Source: a virus
Direction: 5' to 3' (one strand)
IMG/VR virus record: IMGVR_UViG_3300022935_000010
Location: 43,116 to 107,115 of that record
DNA length: 64,000 nucleotides
Shown: positions 6,165 through 14,730 of the stretch, one piece after another
How positions within the stretch are numbered: position 1 is the stretch's first letter
Layout of the letters: each line of letters starts with the position of its first letter
Notes under the pieces: model-generated
Seen by the model: only the letters and a program-made list of their open reading frames with translations
Database searches by the model: none
What the model was told of the DNA's origin: nothing
Translations under genes and position numbers: made by a program

Positions 6165-8180
6165 ATGAACGAGTCTTTATTGAATGGGAACCTTCTCTTC
6201 ATCCTTGAAAAGCAAGAAAATAATCTTGCAGTTTCAAAGGACGGTAACTCGGATGGTGGTGGTTATATACTCAAAGGTATTGCTGCTCAGTTTGGGAAAG
6301 AGAATAATAACAATAGAATATACGAGGAAGGTGAATACCTACCTCACCTTGAGTACCTAAAGGATAAGATAGGACAAAAGAGATTAGTTGGTGAATTAGA
6401 TCACCCTGAAAAATTCGACGTATCTCTTAAAAACATTTCTCACGTTGTAGAAGATCTTGTTTATGACAAGGACGGAAGAGTATTAAACATTAAGGTTCGT
6501 TTGCTTGACACACCAGCTGGACAAATTGCTAAGAAATTAGTTGATGCTGGTATACCTCTTTCTATTTCTTCTAGAGCAGCTGGAAATGTAGGTCCAGATA
6601 AGAAGGTACAGATCAAAAAGATCTTTACTTATGATTTGGTTGCAGATCCAGGTTTCCAAGACGCTCAACTCGAGAGAGTTTATGAAAGCGCTGGATTTGA
6701 TGCTTTTGAATTTGAAGAAAGATCAAAAAAATCCGTTGTTAACAACTTAGAGTGTGTAAATGAGTCACTAGGTATAGAAAATGAATCTGGGGTAAAGATA
6801 TATAAAGTTGAAAATAGCGAAGAATTCGAAAAAATCCTTAATCAAGAAAAAAATAAATCCAACATTATGGAGGCCAACAAAGAATATGTTACTGCTGACG
6901 AGCTTAATAAGTATTCTATCTTTTTGAAAAATAAGATGGATGAGCTGGAAACGCAGATTTCTGAAATGAAACAACAAGAAGCTCAAGTTTCCGAGAGCGA
7001 AAGTGAATCTGTAGATTGCAAAGCTTTGGAGGAAAGAGTTGCTAAGCTAGAAAAGTACTCCGAGTATCTTGCTGAAAATCTAGAAAGTGCTATTAAGTAC
7101 GGTGAGTATTTGTCAGAAAACCTAGATAGCAGCATTACGTATTCTAAGTACCTTGCTGAGAATCTAGACAAGACTATCTCTTATTCTAAGTATTTGGCCG
7201 AAAATGTTGATAAGGGTATTTCTTACACTGAATATGTAGCTGAGAATGTTGATAAGACTATCGACTATTCTAAGTATTTGGCAGAAAAACTAGATGATGG
7301 TATTCAATATACAGAATACGTGGCTGAAAATCTTGATAAGAATATCGCTTACTCTGAATACTTAGCAGAAAATGTTGATAAGAACATTGCTTACTCTGAG
7401 TATTTGGCAGAGAATCTAGATAAGGGTATTTCTTACTCTGAATATCTAGCAGAAAACTTAGATAAGGGAATAGCTTACTCTGAGTACATTGCAGAAAAAC
7501 TAGATCAAGGAATAAACTACACTGAGTACCTAGCAGAAAACCTAAATAAAGGTATTGCTTACTCAGATTATTTAGCTGAAAAGCTAAATGGAAATATAGC
7601 TAACACTGAAGCTATACACGAAAGCGTTAAAGCAGAAAACTCGCCAACACTTAACGAAAGTGCTAGGGAAAATGCTGAAAGCGCATCTAAAACTGAATTG
7701 GTTGAATCAGGATTTGCTGGAGATTATGAAAATCTCGGAAGCAAGATTGATTCTCTAATTGAATCAGTCAAAACACAAAAGACTGAGGAAAATATAAATG
7801 AGGCACAAACGAAAGTTGAGCCGACTGCTCAAACACAAAAAGCAGATGAGGCAATCAACGAAGCCGAAGAAGAAACATTGGCAGGATCATCAGGTCACAA
7901 ATTTATTGATGAAATGCCAGAAGATTACTCTCCGATTTGGGAGTCACTAAATGAAAGTCAAAAGCAATCAGTAATTGCACAATCAGCTTTCTATAACTTA
8001 GAGACTGCTTATCAGATCAAGAACTTCTGGTCAACTCGTCAGCTTGGTGCTAAACCAGTAGGACTTCAGAAACTTCAAGAGAGCCAAGAAACACCAGAGC
8101 CTAAGACGGCTACTAACCCTCAGGGGTATTCAAACGATTACCTTAATTGGGTCGCTAAGTCGCTCGAAGGTAAGTTTTAA
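6165..8180 (+). CDS. Prohead protease fused to a repeat-containing scaffold (gp21 + gp22-like)
   Basis: 671 aa. Residues 1-190 are a T4 gp21-type serine protease: GELDHPE holds the catalytic His (about 80), SISSRA the Ser (about 136), and YDLVADPGF follows. Residues 235-671 are acidic, helical and scaffold-like, with thirteen 14-residue repeats (298-479) of the form YSEYLAENLDKGIA. Two heptads per repeat suggest a long coiled coil. In T4 the protease and the core scaffold are separate genes; here they are one frame, directly before the capsid gene. The scaffold half contains several [LVI]NE[SA] sites (TLNESA, NINEAQ, AINEAE, SLNESQ) that could be self-cleavage sites during maturation. An in-frame ATG at 6867 may make free scaffold. 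The protease assignment is strong; the scaffold role rests on position and composition. Confidence 0.88.
   Translation: MNESLLNGNLLFILEKQENNLAVSKDGNSDGGGYILKGIAAQFGKENNNNRIYEEGEYLPHLEYLKDKIGQKRLVGELDHPEKFDVSLKNISHVVEDLVYDKDGRVLNIKVRLLDTPAGQIAKKLVDAGIPLSISSRAAGNVGPDKKVQIKKIFTYDLVADPGFQDAQLERVYESAGFDAFEFEERSKKSVVNNLECVNESLGIENESGVKIYKVENSEEFEKILNQEKNKSNIMEANKEYVTADELNKYSIFLKNKMDELETQISEMKQQEAQVSESESESVDCKALEERVAKLEKYSEYLAENLESAIKYGEYLSENLDSSITYSKYLAENLDKTISYSKYLAENVDKGISYTEYVAENVDKTIDYSKYLAEKLDDGIQYTEYVAENLDKNIAYSEYLAENVDKNIAYSEYLAENLDKGISYSEYLAENLDKGIAYSEYIAEKLDQGINYTEYLAENLNKGIAYSDYLAEKLNGNIANTEAIHESVKAENSPTLNESARENAESASKTELVESGFAGDYENLGSKIDSLIESVKTQKTEENINEAQTKVEPTAQTQKADEAINEAEEETLAGSSGHKFIDEMPEDYSPIWESLNESQKQSVIAQSAFYNLETAYQIKNFWSTRQLGAKPVGLQKLQESQETPEPKTATNPQGYSNDYLNWVAKSLEGKF
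6797..6807 (+). promoter_or_regulatory. Possible internal promoter GATATATAAAG for a scaffold-only product
   Basis: An exact copy of the element at 6131 inside the protease-scaffold gene. The similarity continues downstream: both are followed by GTT, an A-rich stretch and ATAGC. It lies 70 bp before the in-frame ATG at 6867. It is coding sequence (KIYKV), so chance is possible. Confidence 0.3.
6867..8180 (+). CDS. Possible internal in-frame start for free scaffold protein
   Basis: ATG 6867 (Met235 of the fusion, MEANKEYVTADELNKY) falls at the junction between the protease domain and the coiled-coil region. It is preceded by an A-rich run (AAGAAAAAAATAAATCC) like the leaders of other genes here. 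Product 437 aa. This would parallel lambda Nu3 within C, where scaffold is made from an internal start. This is an inference from position only. Confidence 0.35.
   Translation: MEANKEYVTADELNKYSIFLKNKMDELETQISEMKQQEAQVSESESESVDCKALEERVAKLEKYSEYLAENLESAIKYGEYLSENLDSSITYSKYLAENLDKTISYSKYLAENVDKGISYTEYVAENVDKTIDYSKYLAEKLDDGIQYTEYVAENLDKNIAYSEYLAENVDKNIAYSEYLAENLDKGISYSEYLAENLDKGIAYSEYIAEKLDQGINYTEYLAENLNKGIAYSDYLAEKLNGNIANTEAIHESVKAENSPTLNESARENAESASKTELVESGFAGDYENLGSKIDSLIESVKTQKTEENINEAQTKVEPTAQTQKADEAINEAEEETLAGSSGHKFIDEMPEDYSPIWESLNESQKQSVIAQSAFYNLETAYQIKNFWSTRQLGAKPVGLQKLQESQETPEPKTATNPQGYSNDYLNWVAKSLEGKF
7056..7601 (+). repeat. Thirteen tandem 42-bp (14-aa) repeats in scaffold
   Basis: Thirteen units in register, without gaps, with consensus Y-[ST]-[EK]-Y-[LV]-A-E-[NK]-[LV]-D-K-x-I-x. 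Codons differ widely between units (AAT/AAC, CTA/TTG/CTT and others) while the protein pattern is kept, so the array is old and held by selection on the protein, not a fresh DNA duplication. Confidence 0.95.
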
Positions 8181-8206
8181 AAACTAAAAAAATAAAAGAT
8201 AGTAAA

Positions 8207-9928
8207 ATGAAACTAATCAACGAAGCAGAAATCTTCGAAACCTGGTCTCCTATCATCGAGCAGAAGGCCGGTATTCAAGATGCTGAAAAAAAAGGATGGT
8301 TGAGCAAGTACTGCCACTACCATTCATTAAACGAGTCTGCTGGTGCATATCAGTCACTAGCAACTGTAAACGGTATGGGTGCCGTACAACCACCCGCATA
8401 CCCAGGTGGGTATAACTCCACTGGTTCTGCAGTAGGTACGCAAGCAAATTCTGCTTTCTATAACTCTGCTAACCAAGGTTCAGGTGATAAGTTTCCTTCA
8501 CTTCTTCCATTGGCAATTCAGGTTGCTGCGAAGACTGTTGGATTCGATATCGTTCCTGTAATTCCTATGTCAGGTCCTACTGGCGTACTTTCTTACCTAG
8601 ATTACGTATACTCAGGTGGTAAAATCAGTCCTGCATCTGCTGGCGCAACATCTGCTGAAGCTCTTGCAACTGCACCTTCTATGATCAAGGTAGAATTGAC
8701 AACCCCTGCAGCAGGTTATCCTGCTAACTTTGCAGTAGGTACTACTTACTACATCACTAACGCTTCTTCAGCTGGTGCATATATCACTACTGAGTTTGTT
8801 GGTCTATCTAGAATCGATGCATTCCCAATCTTTAGAGTTATGGGATTAACTGCTGGTGAGACTATCTCTGCAGTTCTTGATGGTAACGCAGCTAAAATTG
8901 GTACTGCAGTAGATGGAAACCAAGCTGGTACTACAACTGCGAGAGCAGAATTGGTTAAAGCTCTTGAGGATCACATCCAAGGATTCTCTGGTGCTGGTTT
9001 CAACAACGACCAAGACTGGCAAGGACCATTCGTAGATGGTACTAAGACTTACAACCCAATGCTAAGAGGTGTTGGTGAGAGCACTTACTACCAATCAATG
9101 GGTCTATCAACGTTCACTAAGTTCGTCGAAGCTGATACTTTCCAAGTAGCTGCTTCAGTAACTACTGAGCAGATCCAAGACCTTAACAAGCAATTCGGTA
9201 TCGACGTAATTTCTATGATCGAGAACGCATTGGTTAATGAGGTATCTCAAGCTATTAACAAGCACATCCTATCTAGAGCATTCGCTCTTGGTTGGTCTAA
9301 CCACGACGAATTCTTGACTACAGAAGGTCAGAACTTGAACCTAAACCTCGTTATCGGTGGTACTGCTGGTTCTTACACTATTCCTTCTTACATAGGTAAG
9401 TCTGACTCTGGTATCTCTATCGCTTCTGTTGCAGGTCCTGCTTCAGGAACTTACGAGAACTTGTCAACTCTACAGAGAAGACTATTCTCTAGAATTCTAG
9501 CATCTGCTAACGTGGTTGCTAACAGAGGAAGAAGAGGTCCTGCTAACTTCATCGTTACTAACGCTAACGTTGCAAGTGCATTGCAAGACATCTCTCAGTT
9601 CACTTTCGCACCTTTCTCTAACACTCTAACTCAGAACAACGGTACACTTTACCCAGTAGGTTCTCTTGCTGGTATGACCGTATATGTTGATCAGAACATG
9701 AAGTTCGGTGATAACAGAGTATTAGTAGGTAGAAAAGGTGGTGACGACGAACCAGGACTTAAGTTCATGCCTTACATGATGGCTGAGTCTATCCAAACAA
9801 TCTCTGAAGGTACTATGTCACCTAAGATTGCGGTTAAGTCTCGTTACGCACTAGTAGAAGCTGGTTTCCACCCAGAAACTATGTACTTCTGTTTCCACGT
9901 GAACGTTCCTGCTGGAGGTCTATCCTAA
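8207..9928 (+). CDS. Major capsid protein (T4 gp23-like)
   Basis: 573 aa with gp23-family features: YNPMLRGVGESTYYQ near 285, a long helix around VTTEQIQDLNKQFGID-x-ISMIENAL, and RRGPANFIVTNANVASAL near 443-460. A P-domain-like C-terminus holds KSRYALVEAGFHPETMYF. HK97-fold shell protein. The N-terminal 43 residues (MKLINEAEIF...HSLNES) look like a removable delta region; LNE|S at 41-44 is a candidate protease site. Codon use is strongly biased to C-ending codons (AAC, TAC, TTC), as expected for the most abundant protein. The leader is A-rich with no Shine-Dalgarno sequence. It lies between the protease-scaffold gene and a strong terminator. Confidence 0.93.
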   Translation: MKLINEAEIFETWSPIIEQKAGIQDAEKKGWLSKYCHYHSLNESAGAYQSLATVNGMGAVQPPAYPGGYNSTGSAVGTQANSAFYNSANQGSGDKFPSLLPLAIQVAAKTVGFDIVPVIPMSGPTGVLSYLDYVYSGGKISPASAGATSAEALATAPSMIKVELTTPAAGYPANFAVGTTYYITNASSAGAYITTEFVGLSRIDAFPIFRVMGLTAGETISAVLDGNAAKIGTAVDGNQAGTTTARAELVKALEDHIQGFSGAGFNNDQDWQGPFVDGTKTYNPMLRGVGESTYYQSMGLSTFTKFVEADTFQVAASVTTEQIQDLNKQFGIDVISMIENALVNEVSQAINKHILSRAFALGWSNHDEFLTTEGQNLNLNLVIGGTAGSYTIPSYIGKSDSGISIASVAGPASGTYENLSTLQRRLFSRILASANVVANRGRRGPANFIVTNANVASALQDISQFTFAPFSNTLTQNNGTLYPVGSLAGMTVYVDQNMKFGDNRVLVGRKGGDDEPGLKFMPYMMAESIQTISEGTMSPKIAVKSRYALVEAGFHPETMYFCFHVNVPAGGLS

Positions 9929-9953
9929 TCAGTAGTTAGTACACACTAATATT

Positions 9954-9983
9954 AAACCCCAGGTTTTTGCCTGGGGTTTTTTT
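9954..9983 (+). terminator. Strong terminator after the capsid gene
   Basis: AAACCCCAGG (9954-9963), loop TTTTTG, CCTGGGGTTT (9970-9979), then more Ts to 9983. It is a perfect ten-base stem, 25 bp after the capsid stop. Confidence 0.92.
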
Positions 9984-9993
9984 ATTGTCCATG

Positions 9994-10002
9994 GATATAT
10001 AG
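9994..10002 (+). promoter_or_regulatory. Putative late promoter element GATATATAG
   Basis: Between the capsid terminator and the next gene, 30 bp before its ATG. This is the position expected if the terminator insulates the capsid transcript from a new operon. Confidence 0.5.
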
Positions 10003-10023
10003 AATAAATGTGATGGTTGCATA

Positions 10024-11124
10024 ATGAGGAAAATAAGCTCACATAAACAGTTCCTTATTGAAAGGGATCTTTCGGTAGAAGTAGATCAGGTGGTGTTAGC
10101 TGAAATGCTTCTGGACTATTATGGATTAAACGAGGGAAAGGCATTGGATACTCTTAAAAATTCGATTTCTAAAGCTTTATTTGGTCCTTTCTCCAGATTG
10201 TCTGTTATAGACACAATCAGGAAAGGAAATCTCGATATACAAAAGGAGATCATTAGAAAACAGTATGATGTGGAAGATGAAATCCTAGATCTGGAGGATA
10301 GGATAGAGGAGCTGAGAAAGAGCGGATCCTCTAGGAGCGATATTTCACGAATTCAAACACAGATTGAAAGAAAGAGAAAGGAATATAGATCTTTTGTTAA
10401 AATGAAGAAGGAGCAGACCAATAAAGGGATGAAACTTCTTGAGAAAACAATAGGTAAAAATCCAAGAAGGAGAGAATATTACGAGGCTGGATTCTTAGAC
10501 GATAAATACGAACTTGCAAAGTTTGAATTTGAACTTGCACAACAGAAATCTGCTGAAGCTGGAAATCTAAAAGATCTAAAGAAGGATCTTGAAGACGCTG
10601 CTAAAAAAGCAGAATCCTTTGTAGTAAAGACAAAAAGCTCTGCACAAACTAAGGGGAAAATAAAAGACTCCGAACTTGAGGATGTATCTGCTTTGAGAAA
10701 GAGAATCTCAGCAAATGATATGGGCGTTATAATATCTCTAAGAGAAAAGTCTAGGGATAGAATAAAGGAGCTTAAATCACAAATGTCCAAGATTCTTAGC
10801 GATATGAAGGGATTTATTTCAAAATCTCCTACATACGAGGAGGTTAAAGCTTCTGGAAAAATAACAAAGGGTATAAACGATCTCGAATCCAAAGCTAATG
10901 AGATGGATTCATTAGATAACCTTTCTAAGGTTTACTCTGATGTTATTTCTTCAAAGGGTAAATCTATTTCCAATGAATCATCATTGACTAGCTTATTTGG
11001 TAAGATTAACTCTGCTATTTCCGATGGAAATGATGCAGGATCTGGTGTTACTAAAGATGTTGTGGATATGAAATCGGACATCACATTGAAAAAGATTGGA
11101 AATCTAATAAAAAAATTGTCCTAA
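10024..11124 (+). CDS. Helical putative internal head protein
   Basis: 366 aa, no recognised family. Almost entirely charged helix, with strong coiled-coil character around 75-130 (EDEILDLEDRIEELRKSG and following) and 230-270. The N-terminus, KISSHKQFLIERDLS, followed by YGLNEGKAL near 35-43, resembles the targeting and cleavage pattern of other head-module proteins. It is first in a tight operon of four proteins of similar character (gaps of 2-3 bp or short overlaps), placed directly after the capsid gene, where T4-like phages carry head accessory genes. Packaged core protein is the likeliest role (inference). Confidence 0.6.
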   Translation: MRKISSHKQFLIERDLSVEVDQVVLAEMLLDYYGLNEGKALDTLKNSISKALFGPFSRLSVIDTIRKGNLDIQKEIIRKQYDVEDEILDLEDRIEELRKSGSSRSDISRIQTQIERKRKEYRSFVKMKKEQTNKGMKLLEKTIGKNPRRREYYEAGFLDDKYELAKFEFELAQQKSAEAGNLKDLKKDLEDAAKKAESFVVKTKSSAQTKGKIKDSELEDVSALRKRISANDMGVIISLREKSRDRIKELKSQMSKILSDMKGFISKSPTYEEVKASGKITKGINDLESKANEMDSLDNLSKVYSDVISSKGKSISNESSLTSLFGKINSAISDGNDAGSGVTKDVVDMKSDITLKKIGNLIKKLS

Positions 11125-11126
11125 AG

Positions 11127-12020
11127 ATGCTTTTAAAATTTAAAGAGTGGGAATCACAAAACATAAATGAAGGGGATGTTAGCCTTGATAAGATTATGAA
11201 TTGGCTTAGCTCTAATTTTGGTGGTACAATATCTAAAATAGATTCTTTGCTTTCCAAAATAAGTTCCATAGAAACCCAATATTCTAAAGACTGGAATGAT
11301 ATCCAGACTGATATAGATGCACTGGAGGTAAAGAAAGCTCAAACAAAGAGCGATCCTGCTGAAGCTAAGAAGCTGGAAAGAATGATTGATAGGAATCAGA
11401 AATTGCTTACAGCTTTAAACAAGAAAAGAAAAGCGGACATAGCTAAGGTTGATGATAAAGTAGAAAAATTAACTAAAGGTAAAACAAGACTTGTTTCTTA
11501 TTGGAATTTAAAGAAGGCTGAATTGGAAGCAGATCTCGCCGAGAGTATGTACAAGATGGCTAAAGATCTTACTGACGAATCTGTTGCTGATGAATTGTAC
11601 GACAAATACAAAGAGGCAGCACTTCAAGCGAAATCTAAAGATGAGAAGTTTAGGGAAAGGTTTGGTAAGTTGGAATTAGCTAAGCCCTCCACTCTTAAAT
11701 CAGATACTGAGTCTAAGGCTATATCAGGTGCTAACTTTTCAATGGATCCTATCTTTTCAATGAACGCTCCCCAATTTACTAAATTCGTTCAGGATTTGGA
11801 AAAGAGTCAGGTAAGCGCATTAATCAAAGCCATGCAATCCGAAAGAAATGAAAGATATGCTACTTTAGATACCGAAAGAGATAGACTTGAAGCTCAAGCT
11901 GAAAAGAAAGGTTTGTCTCGGGATAGTGTGAAGAGGGATCTTTCAGATCTACGTGAAACTCTAATGAGACAAATTAGGGATTTGAGAACTAAAATAACTA
12001 TTGCTAGAAGATATGCTTAA
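11127..12020 (+). CDS. Coiled-coil putative internal head protein
   Basis: 297 aa, unrecognised. It starts MLLKFKEWESQNINEGD, which fits the K-x-F-x-x-[FW]...[LVI]-N-E-G pattern and would be trimmed to a mature form at about residue 15. The remainder is rich in Lys, Glu, Asp and Ala with heptad-like regions (40-130 and 245-290). It begins two bases after the previous stop and overlaps the next gene by eight bases. Probably a sister of the 10024 gene in function, though sequence similarity is only in general character. Confidence 0.6.
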   Translation: MLLKFKEWESQNINEGDVSLDKIMNWLSSNFGGTISKIDSLLSKISSIETQYSKDWNDIQTDIDALEVKKAQTKSDPAEAKKLERMIDRNQKLLTALNKKRKADIAKVDDKVEKLTKGKTRLVSYWNLKKAELEADLAESMYKMAKDLTDESVADELYDKYKEAALQAKSKDEKFRERFGKLELAKPSTLKSDTESKAISGANFSMDPIFSMNAPQFTKFVQDLEKSQVSALIKAMQSERNERYATLDTERDRLEAQAEKKGLSRDSVKRDLSDLRETLMRQIRDLRTKITIARRYA

Positions 12021-12282
12021 TCGTATTAAAAAACTAAATGAGTTTCCCTTATTGGAAGGTGTAAACGAGGATTTGGTAAAAGCAAAGGCTGATGTGAATG
12101 AAAAGCAAGCAGAAATTGCCGAAGAAATAGCAAAGCAGAAAGAAACCACAGATCTTAAGGAAAAAGCTGCTAGTATAAGAAACCAGGCTAGACTTGCTGG
12201 TCAGATGCCTTCTTTATTGAATGCGCTGGCAAATGCAATGGATGCAAAGGCTGATTCTGGTGACACAACAAATATTTATTAA
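12013..12282 (+). CDS. Small helical head-module protein
   Basis: 89 aa from ATG 12013 (an upstream TTG at 12001 is less likely). It starts in an ATGCTTAA overlap with the preceding stop, an arrangement seen at other junctions in this genome. The N-terminus, IKKLNEFPLLEGVNED, again shows the F...[LV]NE pattern. The rest is a single Ala/Lys/Glu-rich helical stretch followed by a short tail. Function unknown. Confidence 0.6.
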   Translation: MLNRIKKLNEFPLLEGVNEDLVKAKADVNEKQAEIAEEIAKQKETTDLKEKAASIRNQARLAGQMPSLLNALANAMDAKADSGDTTNIY

Positions 12283-12285
12283 AAG

Positions 12286-14679
12286 ATGGCAAACAATTAT
12301 CTTAGGAATAACCCAGTAGCGAATCAATTGTCGATTGACACATTTAGATTGTTTGAAAATCAGGATGTTGACAAAGCTCTTGAAATAGCAGTCGATACTC
12401 TTTTAGGGGTCTTCAAAAAAATCACTTTTGATCTAGCTTCGGATAGGAATAGATCTTTTGAATCTTTTTCTAAAAAGCTTATGGGAGTGGGCGAGGCATC
12501 TTCTTTTAAATCACTGATTGCTAACATAAAAGACGTTTGTGGGGATATTGAGCTTGCTGATCCTATTTTGGCACCACTTAAAAAGATGTATCTTGATTCT
12601 ATCGATACGTTGGGTGATGCTATCAAAAGAATGATAGAGTTAGATCCATCACTAGAAGCAAAAGCTATTGAATATTTCAAAAAAGCTAGCAAAAGATTGT
12701 TGGAAACAATTAAAAGAGTTGCTGACCAATACCAGGAAAGGATAAACGAATCCCAAGCTATTGGTGTTCCTGGCAGAATGGAGAGGCTTAAGAGAATCTT
12801 GGTAAATCACATTATGGATTCAAAGGGAAAGGATGCAAAAGCTGGTTATGGTAGGGATTGGCACAGATTGTTTACTACTTTGGAACAGAAACTTTCTTCC
12901 ATAAATGCCGATAAAGCAACATTCTCAGATGGTGATAGAAAAAATCTCGCAGAACTTGAAAAGAAGACTGATAGCTTAACACAAGAGTACAATCAGTACA
13001 AAGTTAGAGCGGCTGAAACCGTGATGAGCAAGATTATCAAGGATCCTGACCTAGAGTCAAAATTTGCTGATTATATTGAGATCATGACTAATGCCTTAGA
13101 TGGTGTTACGAAAGCAAATACCGAGGAGGGCCTTATCGAGGTAAAAGTACGTGAGATCCTTGATGATAAGGAAACTAAAATGCAGGATAGGGTATTCCCA
13201 CTGAAAGTTGGTGATAAGGACAATGACGGTAAGCTTAAGGGTTCTGGCTTGATTCAGACAGTCCAGAAGGCACTTATTGATGCCTTTATACCGATTAAAA
13301 ATCTTTTGGATCCTAGAGGTGGTGCTAATGGTAAATTTGAAACCCCAACTAGTGTTGCTGTAAAGTCTATACAAGCTTCACTTGGAAATAAAGATGTGAA
13401 TGGTACTTTGGATAAGCCTTTATTGGATGTTATTTTAAAGCTGGATCAGGTGTCTGGAGAAAATAAAGATGCAATAAAAGAAGCTATTTCAAAGCTTAGG
13501 GTTTCTTATTCATCAATGAGTGAGTCTACAAGCGCATTAAGTGTTACCGAATTTATGAGGCTGATGGAAGCTATGACTTATATAGATCCTAATGAAATAG
13601 AGGATAAAATCAAAATGTACAGTGAGGAAATAACTGAAGATGATGATTCTGTTGCACAACCAACTACCTCTGACTACACCATGGCTGAAAGACTGGCTAA
13701 GATGTTAAGGACTAAGAATTACAACAAAAACGCGGAGACAGAAGATTTTCTTAAGGAGGATGGTACTTTAAAGGGATCTTGTCCCCAAGATTTTATTGAC
13801 GGCTGGACAAAAGCAATATCTGGTGATAAGTCTGTTTCCTTCTTTTTTATAGAGGATGAGAATGGAGGTTCACTTTATCCTACTAAGAGATTATCTTGTA
13901 ATGTGAATAAGCCATGTAACTGGAAAAGGTATAAATCTATTGCTGGAGATGAAACAGACGACGTTCACAATTTTGGAAAATGGTACACGACATACTGGAA
14001 AAATTTTGGTGGCGTTGGTTCTGAAATCAAGTCAAAAGTTTTGGATGATGTAATGAAGTCCAATTGTTCATTGGCTAAAGAGGAAAAACTTTCCGATGTT
14101 ATAACGATCTACGAAGATCTTGAGAACTCTTTCATGCCTCATAAGGATGAAATATCACATGGCTATCTTAGACCAAATTCAATAAAGGAGATTTCTTCTG
14201 GAATAAAGGGTATGTTAGGTAATGATGGTGTTTCTAATCTTAGTCCTGCTGAACTAAGAGCTTTATATAACTCAGTTGTCCTAATTTCTCCCCTAATCAC
14301 ATTTGATAGAGAAAGAGATGAATGGGTACCAGCACTATCCTTCCTATGTAAGACACTGGATTTAACTGAAGATGAGCTATTATCTGGGATTAAGAAAAGT
14401 AGTTCCTTAGGAAAGAAAGGCAAAATGAGTTCTGAAAAAGTAGCTTATCTTGATACTAAATCCTTACAGGATGGAGGTGATAGTGAAATTTTGAAATCAA
14501 CTGTTATCGGTAGCACAGAGGATCCAGAGAAGATAAACAACATGAAATCAACACTAGATAAGGTTAAGTCTGTACTAAAGAGTCTTTCCAAACACACTAA
14601 GAGAATTAGTATAAGCGATGTTGGTGATATTACTCCTGATATTTCTGATTCTGTTGTTGTTATCTCTATGGCCAAGTAA
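12286..14679 (+). CDS. Large putative internal head protein, unknown family
   Basis: 797 aa. Helical for the first 300 residues, with a targeting-like start (SIDTFRLFENQDVD near 16-29) and an RINESQ site near 152. Around residues 325-390, IQTVQKALIDA, then NGKFETPTSVAVKSIQASLG and NGTLDKPLLDVIL, give a weak resemblance to peptidoglycan-binding-type repeats (Q-x-x-L-G, N-G-x-x-x-x-x-T). From 500 a more globular domain follows, with Trp and Cys residues. No enzyme motif was recognised. It is last of the four-gene helical operon. The peptidoglycan idea is speculative. Confidence 0.55.
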   Translation: MANNYLRNNPVANQLSIDTFRLFENQDVDKALEIAVDTLLGVFKKITFDLASDRNRSFESFSKKLMGVGEASSFKSLIANIKDVCGDIELADPILAPLKKMYLDSIDTLGDAIKRMIELDPSLEAKAIEYFKKASKRLLETIKRVADQYQERINESQAIGVPGRMERLKRILVNHIMDSKGKDAKAGYGRDWHRLFTTLEQKLSSINADKATFSDGDRKNLAELEKKTDSLTQEYNQYKVRAAETVMSKIIKDPDLESKFADYIEIMTNALDGVTKANTEEGLIEVKVREILDDKETKMQDRVFPLKVGDKDNDGKLKGSGLIQTVQKALIDAFIPIKNLLDPRGGANGKFETPTSVAVKSIQASLGNKDVNGTLDKPLLDVILKLDQVSGENKDAIKEAISKLRVSYSSMSESTSALSVTEFMRLMEAMTYIDPNEIEDKIKMYSEEITEDDDSVAQPTTSDYTMAERLAKMLRTKNYNKNAETEDFLKEDGTLKGSCPQDFIDGWTKAISGDKSVSFFFIEDENGGSLYPTKRLSCNVNKPCNWKRYKSIAGDETDDVHNFGKWYTTYWKNFGGVGSEIKSKVLDDVMKSNCSLAKEEKLSDVITIYEDLENSFMPHKDEISHGYLRPNSIKEISSGIKGMLGNDGVSNLSPAELRALYNSVVLISPLITFDRERDEWVPALSFLCKTLDLTEDELLSGIKKSSSLGKKGKMSSEKVAYLDTKSLQDGGDSEILKSTVIGSTEDPEKINNMKSTLDKVKSVLKSLSKHTKRISISDVGDITPDISDSVVVISMAK

Positions 14680-14730
14680 CCTAGAAACTTATCAAACACA
14701 TAACTCTATAACTCCTAAAGGTGTTTTTTA

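Noticed and set aside
10479-10892. 137-codon open frame on the minus strand
   Set aside because: Lies wholly inside the 10024 gene, Ser/Phe-rich translation typical of antisense to Lys/Glu-rich coding, no leader or promoter element.
12286-14679. Peptidoglycan-binding domain
   Set aside because: Only a faint pattern near residues 325-390; insufficient to annotate as a domain.
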